DNA of 64,000 bases from Leuctra nigra (Eukaryota; Arthropoda; Insecta; Plecoptera; Leuctridae). A model generated the notes under the pieces. It made no database searches. It was not told the DNA's origin and worked only from the letters and a program-made list of their open reading frames with translations. The stretch covers positions 15,859,246 through 15,923,245 of the forward strand of contig OW203773.1 in the NCBI GenBank assembly GCA_934045905.1, given 5' to 3'. This document shows, piece by piece, positions 1 to 13,000 of this stretch; position 1 is the first letter of the stretch; the number at the start of each line of letters is the position of its first letter. Both the position numbers and the translations under genes were made by a program.

Positions 1-499
1 TTGTTTTAATAATACTAGTCATGACCCATATGAATGTTTAAAAACATATTTAATCATTTAATGTTTCTTCTTGAATTCCAGGGCTAGGGATTCGTCGCCA
101 TTATACTATTTCTAGACCAGTGCGACGTTAAACACCTCTATAAAAGCTCATCCCTGACTCGTACTTCTTTACACTACTATTTCAATTATAAAGAGTTATC
201 AAAAGGTTTAAGTTTTATCAAGTAAACCAGGGAGTACCAAGCCGAAAGGCTATCACGAAATTTCCTCTCATTTCCTCTGTACTACGAAATAAATTGCGTA
301 TGTAAAGGTCACAGTATTGCATATCCAAGACCTGTGTCAAGGTCAATGTCATTTCTAATCTGTCATTCAATTTGATAACAGTTCGTGAAATCCTGCGCCA
401 TTTATATCAAAACTTATCCCTAAAGAGTCTATAAAACTACCCTAGAAACTTGACAATTTGAAATGTTCTCGCATAAACATATTCTGTGTAGTCATCTCT

Positions 500-906
500 A
501 TATCCCCATAAAAAACACTCCGTGTAAAAATACCAGCCAAGTCTCTACAACTAAAAAAAATTATGAAATCTAAAAAATTCTGCACTGAAAAGTAGTGATA
601 TCAAAAAATGGTCCAAGTCAAAACTTTATTTGAAAATCAAAAAATACTTGGCGCATCGTGTATACATAGTTTAGAAGTATAGACCAGATAGAAAATATAC
701 ATCAAATATACATAATACATGTAGTATACCTATTATGCCCTAAAAAAACGATGCGCCAAGTATTTTTTTTATTTTCAAATAAAGTTTTGACTTAGACCAT
801 TTTTTGATATCACTACTTTTCAGTGCAGAATTTTTTAGATTTCATAATTTTTTTAGTTGTAGAGACTTGGCTGGTATTTTTACACGGAGTGTTTTTTATG
901 GGGATA
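500..906. mobile_element. Foldback element with about 155-bp arms
   Basis: Arms 500-655 and 745-906 are near-perfect complements, beginning TATCCCCATAAAAAACACTC on the left. A partial third arm of the same family lies at 27249-27302. Non-coding; the 66-residue frame at 804 is an artefact of the arm. Confidence 0.85.
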
Positions 907-1049
907 TCACTCCTTTTTTTAGTTTATTCTTAGAACTTGTGACGTCAATTGAACAATTACTAAATCCATTAAAAATAGTCGCCATTGACAATTTGGTTTA
1001 CTAATGAAAATCTGCGTATGGTACTATATATTTGCTTTAAATGATATTT

Positions 1050-2060
1050 CATGAAGAATAGCAAAGGTTTCATTCCTATCAGTTAACCGAGTTCCGAGAT
1101 ATGGCAACACTTCGGTTTTCAAAATGGCTGCTGAACTTACTGCACTGCCACAAAGAATGTATATCTATAAATGATGAGTATCATTTTAAGTTTTCTGAAT
1201 ATGTATTCATTATATAGGAGGGTATTATAATAATTTTTAAATTTGAATGATGTAATTTCCGGTCTTATAAATAGGAAATTTCTAGTGTGACTGTTCCTAT
1301 TTCATAGAGATGACCTTCCGAATCGTTTGGCGGTAGTTTCATACCGATCAGTCAACCAATTTTCAAGATATGACGTTACTTCCTGTTTCAAAATGGCTGC
1401 TGAAATCACTGACCCCTTGAATTATAATTTAAACATGATAAAATTTTATTATAAGCTCTCTCAAATAGTATATTTATTGTATCAAAATGTAAATGTGTGA
1501 GATTTTTAAAATGTGTGACGTCATTTCCGGTTTCGGTATGGGAAACTGCAAATAATATTGATGATAATACATAAAGTTGACCGTCTAAATTGTTTAGCGT
1601 TGGTTTCGTTTAAATCTATTAAGACGTTATTAAGATATGATGTCATTTCTGGTTTCAAAATGGCGGCTTCCGGTTGGTTTTATATCAAGTCAAATAATAT
1701 CACAAAAGAACATACGTTACATAAATATCAAAATAATTGGATCAAATTTGTTGCCGAAATGCCAATCGATGAATTAAATTTCATGACGTCATTTCCGGTT
1801 TCGATAACATAAATTTTAGTCTGTTGCTATTGATTATCCATATAGATGACCGTCCGAATCGTTTGGCGCTATTTTCGTTCCAATCGGTCTAGCCGTTGTT
1901 GAGATATGACGTCACTTCCGGTTTCAAAATGGCGGCACAAAAAATTCATGGGGTGAAAGTTAAATCAGACGCCAAAAGTGCACACGTGGTAAAAATGTGA
2001 GATCAATCGGTTCAGCCGTTTTGGCTGTGGCCATGTTACCGGATTTGAATTCCAGGAGAC
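1050..2060. repeat. Diverged 265-bp tandem repeat, about 4 units, with TAC tail
   Basis: The block GATATGACGTCACTTCCGGT plus TTCAAAATGGC recurs at about 1100, 1365, 1633 and 1897, with GACCGTCCGAATCGTTTGGCG-like blocks between. It ends ATCGGTTCAGCCGTTTTGGC and then (CTA)n at about 2047-2067, like the 3' end of a retroelement. The class is unsure. Confidence 0.6.
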
Positions 2061-2833
2061 TACTACTACTACTACTGAGATTATTATTATTATGAAAACC
2101 GCCCTAAAACACTGTTTTCACGGCCCTCTAGCGCGCAAAGGGCGTAACCTATTGTTCCCAAATTTGCTATATGTTGTAGGGTGGGCCATAGCTCGAAATT
2201 AAGATATATCGCAACAATGTGAGATTTTCCAATTTTAAGATCCAGTAGGCCGAAAATGCCACTTTGATGCTTACAGTAAAAGTGGGTTTGCTCCAGCCTT
2301 TATATGAGAGTGTGCGCGCGCCGTACGACTTGGCTGGCGTGGAGCGACCGCTCCACTAGATGTCATGATAAAACTTACCCTAAATAAACTAAAAATACCT
2401 AAACTAAATATAGACATTTTTGTATACAAGGGGTGATTTGCTTTATCAGGACATAGAGAGTTTACTGTACTGGGTCTTTGAACAATGCGTGAATGTTTAA
2501 ATACCACTGAATAAGTAGAAATCTTAGTGAAATTAGACACAAATTAGTTAATTCTGGACTTGCATTCCCTAGTGTTGGGATTGGTTCCCACGCCCGCCCT
2601 TGATGACTGAGATTATTTCATACTCTCAAGTTGTTACGAGGCGAATTCTGGAAAGGTTCCTTACTAATAGACCACGATTGCCTCCTTCCCACAGTCCATC
2701 CTTACCTATTTGCATTATGGCTTTACGATATAAAAAATAATTGATTCAGTTGCATTATCTTCAAATAAACCAAATATTTAGCAATTTTATTTTCCATTCG
2801 CCTTTCCTGTAATTTTTTTTAGAAAACAAACAT

Positions 2834-3235
2834 CTGATGAGTCCTGGGGACCGCTTTGGAAACTGACGGATTGTGTCAAACTTTCCCAAAATACCAAAGT
2901 CTCCCGAAGGCCCATTATTTACTCCACTGGTATGCAACTTTGGTGGTAGTTTTGATACCCATTTTCTCGTAATACTATTGAGAAATTTTAAGAAAATACT
3001 TGAAATAAAAAAGTGATATTTTTTATTTTTTTCATGAAATATTTGAAACATAAACCTTATTTTTCTTTAAATATTTCTTAAATATTCTCAATAGCATTGC
3101 GATAAAATGAGTATCAAACTACTTCCCAAAGTTGCATAACAGTGGAGTAAATAATGAGCCTTGGGGAGACTTTGGTATTTTGGGAAAGTTTGACATAATC
3201 CGTCAGTTTCCATAGCGGTCCCCAGGACTCCATTA
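2834..3235. mobile_element. Foldback element
   Basis: Arms of about 140 bp: GAGTCCTGGGGACCGCTTTG... and ...CGGTCCCCAGGACTC, with matching inner blocks (ACTTTCCCAAAATACCAAAG and complement). Non-coding. Confidence 0.8.
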
Positions 3236-3313
3236 AAAAATAAGTACTTCCCTAGTGACAGAGGCTGCGTGCAATCATCATGGAAATGGTCCAAAATTTA
3301 GTATACCTATTAA

Positions 3314-3702
3314 GAGGGCTGAGTTGTGAGCGTGACCTTGAAGAGTTTTTTAATCGATTATTAACAATATCTTTTACCAATGTAATTGTTAACAAAATAG
3401 GGCTTTGTACGAGTATTCAGAACAGTTCAATGAAAATAATTTCATAGTTTGGAATAAGTTATTAGTTTTATTTTGTCTAACAGATGTTTAGTGCCATAAT
3501 TTTACTAATTTTCGGGCACTAAACGTCTGTAGGACAAAGGAAATCTAATAAACCATTACATTTACAAGCTATAGGATTATTTTCAATGAACTGTTCTGAA
3601 TACTCGTACAAAGCCTTATTTTATTAACAATTAAATTGGTAAAAGATATTGATAAAAATCGATTAAAAAACTCTTCAAGGTCAAACTCACTACCCAGCCG
3701 TC
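3314..3702. mobile_element. TTAA-target MITE (family 1), next to exon 7 donor
   Basis: Same inverted arms as 14771-15083, with the arm ends GAGGGCTGAGTTGTGAGCG and CACTACCCAGCCGTC. The left flank is TTAA; the right flank is TTCAA, probably a mutated TTAA. The central segment carries a second inverted pair around GTTTAGTGCC/GGGCACTAAAC. Its end lies about 35 bp from the exon 7 splice donor at 3741. Confidence 0.8.
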
Positions 3703-3741
3703 TTCAATCGAGTTTGAATTAGTTTTGTTTTCTCCACTCAC

Positions 3742-4008
3742 CGGATGCAGGTCGATGAACATGTCGTGCTTCACCGGATCGGGCTTGAGTCCATCCACGG
3801 CCTCCAACAACACCGGATCTCCGAGATAGAAGTGCGGGAAGCTCATCATGATCGGGGCGTCGTAGTTGCAGGGCGATGAGTTGAACACGCCGCTAGGGGG
3901 ACACGACTTGGAGTGCGCGTGACAGAAACACGCGTTCTCGGGATGCGTGTCTCCCCGCGCGTACACGTCACGCGGCGGGTGGAAGCGCATCGCAGTCATA
4001 CCGTGTCG
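3742..4008 (-). CDS. CD36-family gene, exon 7 (cysteine-rich and SFPHFY block)
   Basis: Acceptor TGATGTGTTACAG, phase 0, 89 codons in the short form, donor GTGAGTGG after DLHP. Family blocks are GMTAMRFHPPRDVYARG (usually RF.LP..V), PENACFC, CPPSGVFN, then CNYDAPIMMSFPHFYLGDP and DGLKPDPVKHD. The cysteines match the conserved disulfide region. Seven further copies of the 5' part lie upstream without stop codons, so a long form of this exon (3742-5037, 432 codons) is also possible. The next exon would encode the segment after EP/HP and lies outside the window. Confidence 0.9.
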
Positions 4009-7000
4009 CTGTAACACATCATGACAGTTGAACACGCCGCTAGGGGGACACGACTTGGAGTGCGCGTGACAGAAACACGCGTTCTCGGGATGCGTGTCGC
4101 CCCGCGCGTACACGTCACGCGGTGGGTGGAAGCGCATCGCAGTCATACCGTGTCGCTGTAACACATCATGACAGTTGAACACGCCGCTAGGGGGACACGA
4201 CTTGGAGTGCGCGTGACAGAAACACGCGTTCTCGGGATGCGTGTCGCCCCGCGCGTACACGTCACGCGGCGGGTGGAAGCGCATCGCAGTCATACCGTGT
4301 CGCTGTAACACATCATGACAGTTGAACACGCCGCTAGGGGGACACGACTTGGAGTGCGCGTGACAGAAACACGCGTTCTCGGGATGCGTGTCGCCCCGCG
4401 CGTACACGTCACGCGGTGGGTGGAAGCGCATCGCAGTCATACCGTGTCGCTGTAACACATCATGACAGTTGAACACGCCGCTAGGGGGACACGACTTGGA
4501 GTGCGCGTGACAGAAACACGCGTTCTCGGGATGCGTGTCGCCCCGCGCGTACACGTCACGCGGCGGGTGGAAGCGCATCGCAGTCATACCGTGTCGCTGT
4601 AACACATCATGACAGTTGAACACGCCGCTAGGGGGACACGACTTGGAGTGCGCGTGACAGAAACACGCGTTCTCGGGATGCGTGTCTCCCCGCGCGTACA
4701 CGTCACGCGGTGGGTGGAAGCGCATCGCAGTCATACCGTGTCGCTGTAACACATCATGACAGTTGAACACGCCGCTAGGGGGACACGACTTGGAGTGCGC
4801 GTGACAGAAACACGCGTTCTCGGGATGCGTGTCGCCCCGCGCGTACACGTCACGCGGCGGGTGGAAGCGCATGGCAGTCATACCGTGTCGCTGTAACACA
4901 TCATGACAGTTGAACACGCCGCTAGGGGGACACGACTTGGAGTGCGCGTGACAGAAACACGCGTTCTCGGGATGCGTGTCGCCCCGCGCGTACACGTCAC
5001 GCGGCGGGTGGAAGCGCATGGCAGTCATACCGTGTCGCTGTAACACATCATGAGAGCAGTTCTGTACCTAGAGGTAGAAGGCCGGAAGTCAATTTTCTCG
5101 ATTTTGCATCACACTATTTTGGAATAGTGTAATCAGGCTCTGTCAAGTAGACAAAAGAGAGACAAATGATGGGAAGGTTCCCTAATAATATACCAAGACC
5201 GTAATCTTCCCACCGTTCCAAACTTATATTCAACATTATTATCGTGTTTGCCAATCATCATTTCATTTGTCAGTTGATTAGCTTTAAGCCAGAAAAAATA
5301 GATAGAGTTGTCTATTTTCAGCAACATGATTATACACTATGTGTACGTGTTTATTTAATATTCAAGATTTTGACGTCAGATGTGAGACAGTACAGCCCCA
5401 TGGTGACTTGTTTATTTCTTGCTTGGAAGAGTCAGTTTCAAGGAGACAGTGAAAAGTATTATTGTTTCTGAGTCTATTGTTGAAAAGTTAGTAGGTTCAT
5501 TGTTGTCAGAGATGAAGGTTGTAGAAATTTGTGTAAAAAAGAAATTGTATTTGATTTTAGTACAGTAAATGTGTAATAATTATAAATTAAACAATTAAAA
5601 CAATAAAACATGTCAAGACAAGACAAATGCAATATTCTTCGTTTATTATTATTGTATGAAAAGAAGAGAGGTATTGCTTCAGTTGTTTGGGTCGTCTTGC
5701 TCTTTAGATAATTGTCTAGCTTTATCAGATTTGAAATAAAGACACCATGACGATTATTTATCAAACAAGAATAAACTTTATGTTATCGATATCATAAAAT
5801 ATGTTTACTTTCAAAATTTTATGTGTTTCATGCATGCTTCTAGAGAGTTTTATGATATTTCATTCCCAATTATTTCCCTCAAGTTTGTCACTGAGAGATT
5901 AGAAGCCACAGCGACAAATGGTTCATCGTAACCTTCTGATAACATCATTGACCTAGAGGTCAAGCTAACTAGTTGAAAAAATCATTAAGATAATGATTTA
6001 TTACATGATTTCACGATCTGGTTTGTCAGACACGAGTATCGAGTGGGTGGTAAAGGGGGGGGGGGGGGGGGTATCAACACCAACCCTCAGGGGAACATGT
6101 GGGGCAAACTGACCCTTCAGATTTTTTTATGAAGCACTACATTAGGTACCTATGTCACATAGTTTATCTCTACAATGAAATTGATTTTTAATTTTAGAAT
6201 ATGTTATGATCAAAAAAGATGTGTAACCTAGTTTAACTATCTTCATTCCGAGAAAACTGTTAGAAGTAAATCAGATTAATTACGGCCATTACTCGGTGCT
6301 GTTGCAGCATTCTTGAAACAGAAATAAGAGTAAATATGTTTTAATATCTATTGATTGAGTCATGCAGAAATGTGCAGATTCATGAAGCAAACGCAAATTT
6401 CAAATAAGCGAGCGTCATCATTATCTACAATTTGGTACATAAAATCTGCTTTCTTGCCCTCTTATTTTTTTATTAGTATACCCCAAAATACATGTTTCCA
6501 ATCGAAATTTCGACTGAATTGGTAGAAAGTAAAATTTGACAATTTGTTGATCATAATGAACTTTGTAATATCATTTTGGGCACAACATTTTATCACATTT
6601 TACAAATTGTCTGCCAAATCAATCTAGAAATTAAATATTATAAATAGTTTCATGCCTTGTGTCTATACACCATTCCGCCATTAGCCTCGCTGCAGAACAG
6701 TGCGACGTTAAGCCCCAGACAAAATGGGTCTACACTTTAAAAAAATATATCAAACCGGGTCCGACCGGGTAGCTCAGCTGGTAGAGCTCTCGCCCGGCAA
6801 GTGAGAGGTCCCGGGTTCGAGCCCCGGTTGGTTCGGTCACAACGCACATGCCTTTCCTATCATCCTGACTATATGGAAGTTTTCCACAGAAACCTACATT
6901 CTCACTTATAACTAGGTTGGCAATTTGGGACCCCCGTGACCTGCATCAACAACCCGCACGATCAAGCGTCGGTTGTAGGGTAGTTTACCGAGGGACAGTT

Positions 7001-10000
7001 TACCAACGCACACATTACCGAAATCTGCACGGACACTTTACCAACTTTTTTTTACATTTTTTCCAAAATTTGGACAAAATTTTATATAAAATTCCTACAA
7101 ATATTTTTTCCAAAATTTTGACATTTTATAAAAAATTTACCAATATTTTTTCCAACATTTTCACAAAGTTTTATCAAAATGTCACAAATATTTTTTCCAA
7201 AATTTTGAAAAATTTAAATATGTTTTTAAAAAAAAAATCAAAAATGTAAAAAAATAAATGTCGGTAACGTGATAATGTGATAGTGATAGTGATAAAGTAG
7301 GAATGTCGGTAGATTCGGTAATCTGTCCGTCGGTAAAGTGTCCCCCTATGTTTAACGGTAATGTGTCCGTCGGTAATCTGTCCTTCGTAAACGGTCCGAT
7401 AACCCCAAGCGTCCTACCTGTGCGTACTGCTTGAACACCATGGGGAACTTCCTGCACATGTCCTTCATGTACATGTAGAGTCTCGCATCCTCACGCATGA
7501 GCGCCGGAGGCCACATGGAGCCGTCTGTTCCGTCCACGCGGTTGCACTCCTCGCTGCCCCAGACAGCCAGCTTCCGCTTGCCGCCGAAGTGGTCGATCAC
7601 GCCGAGCTTGCTCATGTCCGTGCTGCCCGTGTGGATGGCGATGCGGGCCGTGCCAGTCCCGTTGCGCTGCGCACGAACAAGAACCGAATGGCATTGGGGG
7701 ACAGGCGCATAACTAGTTTTATCATGGGGGATTGACACACCCGGAAGGAGGGCCGGGGGCTAGCCCCGCAGGGCGATTTATAGAATTTAAACCAGTTAAA
7801 AGTGATTATGTGGCTTTAAAATGCACTAACTGAAGCAAACAACGCTCCAATTGCTGTCCCGTAGGGCGTTTTTTGAATATAAATAATATAAAAATGACAC
7901 TGGGGTTATAAACTCCTTAAATTAACATGAAGAACCTCCTATTGTTGCCGCGCAGTGCGTTTTTTTCTAGAACTTAAGCAATTTATAAGTGGTTCTGGGA
8001 TGCTAAACATAATTTTGTATGTTGAATGGGGGTCAATCTGCTCGAGTGGGGGGTTTGGGGGGGGGGATTATATCTACCCATCCCTCCCTCCCTCCCCCTT
8101 CCTACGCGCCTGGTCCCTGACAAATGAGGGGTGCACAATGTAGCGAGTTCGGCGTGTGACGTCACCATAGGATTTACATCAAACTTGCCGCGTCAACGAA
8201 TGAGCTCAAACCTGTGCCCATAATGCTCAAACTCAAGAGGTCGGGTTTTCTGATCCAACATGGATGCCTGTTTTCATTCATTCGACTTGATTCGGCTCAA
8301 GGTCACGCCCAGGTGATTACGTCACAATGTTAAATGAAAACTGGGCGTTTGGATCAAAATACGGTTACGGAACAGGTTGGGTGAGTGGTTAACGCTCTGA
8401 ACTTGTATTCCGGGGGCCGGGTTCGATTACTACGGCCGTCCTTCCTGACTGGGGTTTTCTCGTGGTTTTCCATAAGTCGATAGGCAAATGCTGGGAAGGT
8501 AGGTACCCTACTAATAGGCCACGACCGCCTCCTTCCCACCTTCCATCCTTACCTACTCTTAACCATCATCTCCCAATCATCCTCATAATCATTCATCCGT
8601 CGCCATTAGCCTCGCTGCAGAACAGTGCGACGTTAAGACCCAGACAACAAAAAGAATACGGTATGCAGCCTTAGTATAGGATTTCAAACAGCTTACCTCC
8701 ACCAGCAGGCCGATCTTCCTGTTCTCGGCCTCTGGGTCACTTCCCTTGAACTTCATGATGGACTTGCCGAGATTGAACAGCTTGTCCTCGTAGCCCCAGA
8801 ACAGCGACTCGGCGTCCATCGTCAGGAAGGGTTTCACCTCGAGACTCCGATGCAACGCCGACATGGCGACCCGCGCCATGTAGTACTGGTCCTTCATGAG
8901 GGAGGCTGAACCCTGCGCACAAGACAGAACATGAGGAAGGGTTTCACCTCCAGACTCCGATGCAACGCCGACATCATGTAGTACTGGTCCTTCATGAGGG
9001 AGGCGGAACCCTGCGCACAAGACAGAACATGAGGAAGGGTTTCACCTCGAGACTCCGATGCAACGCCGACATCATGTAGTACTGGTCCTTTATGAGGGAG
9101 GCTGAACCCTGCGCACAAGACAGAACATGAGGAAGGGTTTCACCTCGAGACTCCGATGCAACGCCGACATCATGTAGTACTGGTCCTTCATGAGGGAGGC
9201 GGAACCCTGCGCACAAGACAGAACATGAGGAAGGGTTTCACCTCGAGACTGCGATGCAACGCCGACATCATGTAGTACTGGTCCTTCATGACGGAGGCTG
9301 AACCCTGCGCACAAGACAGAACATGAGGAAGGGTTTCACCTCCAGACTCCGATGCAACGCCGCCATGTAGTACTGGTCCTTCATGAGGGAGGCGGAACCC
9401 TGCGCACAAGACAGCATTGAAAACAGGTCCTTTCGGTTTTGGATTGTATTGTTTTGCTGCTAGTCCAAAGCAATATTTCCTGAGCGCCTGTTTGCGAGAA
9501 TAGGAATATGGTTCTACGAAGCGTTTTTTTTTAATTTGTCTTAAAAATTAAAAAAATTAAATCTAGGGACCCTTTCACGTTTAGGTAATGCCACAAACTG
9601 GAGTACATTATAACCTCTGGAGGCCAATTCTTGAGTTTTCATGTTTTGAAACCATGTGTGGTTTCATTGTTTAAAACGTAAAAAAAGTTGACAACTATTG
9701 CTTAGCCTTCAACTTTTTTACGTTTTAAACAATGAAACCACACATGGTTTCAAAACATGAAAACTCAAGAATTGGTCCCCTGGTACGACCTCAAAGTGAT
9801 AAATACATTTATTTTGCGATAAATATCATCAATTTGAGATCGTACGAGAGGTCATTATGAACTTCAGTTTGTGGAATTATTCAGTGAATTATTAGCTTGA
9901 AAGGGTCGCTAATATCTTATTAATTGTTTTTAAAATTATGTAGTGTAAAACAAATTTAAACAAACGCTCTGAAGAACCGTACGATTCCAGTTCTCTTATT

Positions 10001-13000
10001 AGAGTTATTTGAAAAGCTGCCAGGGTATATAAATGTGGTGCCACCAAGATCTTCACAAGGGAGAGGTGTGCAATTTTATGTTATTTTAGTAGTTATATAT
10101 TAGCATATATAATTTAAACAATATATATAAAACATGTAATTTAAATAAAATGTAAATTCAGTGACAAGTGGCAGGGGCAAGAAGCGGTCCAGAAAAAAAC
10201 AATCTGTTAGGCACTAAAATAGATACAAGGATTCCTTCAGTCGAAAGGCAAATGCTGGGAAGGTACCCTACTAAGACCACGACCGCCTCCTTCCCACCTT
10301 CCATCCTAACCTACCCTTCACTATCATCTCCCAATCATCATCATAATCATTCATCCGTCGCCATTAGCCTTGCTGCAGAACAGTACGACGTTAAGCTCCA
10401 GACGACAAAAAAATGATTAGGTTATTACTTTTTAATGTGCCACAAAGTGATTTTAGGTGTAGGGTAACCAAATCACAGTGATCCTAATGTGACTATCTTC
10501 AGTTTGTTTTATGTGTGTAGAAAAATGATTCATTTTGTTTCACTCACCAAGAAGGCCATGTTCGGAACGACTAGTTTGTCACTCATGCTGCCGGCCGTCA
10601 GATCGGGCATGAAGGTGAAGCCGCGACGTTCTTGATACGAAGCCGTGCCGTTGTCGTAATACTCGACGTTGACGCGCTCGAAACTCTCTCTGTAGGCAAG
10701 AAGATGAGTCACTCCATGTCACTCTGGACTGGAGGAGGTCCCGGGTTTGATTCCCCCTGTTTCGCGTAGTTTCGCTCGGTCAAAAGACTTGGGGCTCAGT
10801 CTCAGCCAGAGACTGGAACCCGAACCGGTACCGTATCCGAAAAGAACCGTTATATTTATAGAAACCGGAACCGAAACGCTTATTAACCCTACAAGTGCCA
10901 AGGCTAATAAGTGTATATAAAGTGCCAGCCCTATTTAGCAGAAATGTTGACATAATTGAGAAAATTAATTTGAAGATGAAATAATTGTTTTTTTGTTGTT
11001 GAGCATTTTTTGTTTTTTGTGCACACAACATATAAAAAATTTACAAAGACAGGATCCGGAACCGGTACCGTATCCGAAAAGAACCGTTATATTTATAGGA
11101 ACCGGAACCGGAACCCTTATTTACCCTACAAGTGCCAAGGCTAATAAGTGTATATATAGTGCCAGCCCTATTTAGCAGAAATGTGGACATAATTGAGAAA
11201 ATTTATTTGAAGATGAAATAATTGTTATTTTGTTGTTGTGCATTTTTTGTTTTTTGTGCGCACAACATATAAAAAATTTACAATTTTTCACCTAATATTT
11301 AAATTTTATGTAGGTACTGTTTATTGTGTGGATCTAAAAATATTCTCTCATTGGCATAACTAGTTATTGCGCTGTAGGTACACTTAAATTGGCTAAACTC
11401 AATTCAATATTCAATTCAATTCAACTCTTTATACATTATTTGTAAAAATACAAAAAGCATGGCTCTACCTCAGAAGCAATGCTAGTGTGGGGATGGATGT
11501 CAATTTACCCAACAGAACAATAATAATGATAATAGTTACAATAAACCATTGATTTAAATGCCACTATGTATTGAGTTATAATCTGTCGAACGCTTTTTAC
11601 CTGTAGACGTACGGCCCAGCCTCCTCTACATGCAGCTTCTTGTCATCTCCCGACATGAAGCTGTCCACATTCGTGTAGTTGAAGATGCGAATCTTGAAGA
11701 GCGGCTGCAGCGGAGGCTGGAGCCAGTATCTGGACGACTGAGATCCGTTGCTGATCACCATGTCCTGCGCAAAAGATAGTGAGTTACACACATGAAGCTG
11801 TCCACATTCGTGTAGTTGAAGATGCGAATCTTGAAGAGCGGCTGCAGCGGAGGCTGGAGCCAGTATCTGGACGACTGAGATCCGTTGCTGATCACCATGT
11901 CCTGCGCAGAAGAGAGTGAGTTACACACATGAAGCTGTCCACATTCGTGTAGTTGAAGATGCGTATCTTGAAGAGCAGCTGCAGCGGAGGCTGGAGCCAG
12001 TATCTGGACGACTGAGATCAGTTGCTGATCACCATGTCCTGCGCAGAAGAGAGTGAGTTACACACATGAAGCTGTCCACATTCGTGTAGTTGAAGATGCG
12101 AATCTTGAAGAGCGGCTGCAGCGGAGGCTGGAGCCAGTATCTGGACGACTGAGATCCGTTGCTGATCACCATGTCCTGCACAGAAGAGAGTGAGTTACAC
12201 ACATGAAGCTGTCCACATTCGTGTAGTTGAAGATGCGTATCTTGAAGAGCGGCTGCAGCGGAGGCTGGAGCCAGTATCTGGACGACTGAGATCCGTTGCT
12301 GATCACCATGTCCTGCACAGAAGAGAGTGAGTTACAACATGAAGCTGTCCACATTCGTGTAGTTGAAGATGCGGATCTTGAAGAGCGGCTGCAGCGGAGG
12401 CTGGAGCCAGTATCTGGACGACTGAGATCCGTTGCTGATCACCATGTCCTGCGCAGAAGAGAGTGAGTTACACACATGAAGCTGTCCACATTCGTGTAGT
12501 TGAAGATGCGAATCTTGAAGAGCGGCTGCAGCGGAGGCTGGAGCCAGTATCTGGACGACTGAGATCCGTTGCTGATCACCATGTCCTGCACAGAAGAGAG
12601 TGAGTTACACACATGAAGCTCTCCACATTCGTGTAGTTGAAGATGCGAATCTTGAAGAGCGGCTGCAGCGGAGGCTGGAGCCAGTATCTGGACGACTGAG
12701 ATCCGTTGCTTATCACCATGTCCTGCGCAGAAGAGAGTGAGTTACACACATGAAGCTGTCCACATTCGTGTAGTTGAAGATGCGAATCTTGAAGAGCGGC
12801 TGCAGCGGAGGCTGGAGCCAGTATCTGGACGACTGAGATCCGTTGCTTATCACCATGTCCTGCACAGAAGAGAGTGAGTTACACACATGAAGCTCTCCAC
12901 ATTCGTGTAGTTGAAGATGTGAATCTTGAAGAGCGGCTGCAGCGGAGGCTGGAGCCAGTATCTGGACGACTGAGATCCGTTGCTTATCACCATGTCCTGC

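Noticed and set aside
3631..5046. 471-residue open frame as a stand-alone repeat protein
   Set aside because: Its start and end are array and intron sequence. It is exon 7 of the CD36-family gene read through upstream copies and past its donor at 3741.
6759..6837. Functional tRNA-Ala gene (loop reads GGC)
   Set aside because: C in place of U33, mismatched acceptor stem, and a shared SINE tail in two copies.
7491..7712. Small frames opposite CD36-family exon 6
   Set aside because: GC-rich coding shadow; no domain similarity.
8054..8100. G-rich and CCCTCC-rich stretch as a promoter
   Set aside because: Simple-sequence run inside an intron, with no other promoter sign.
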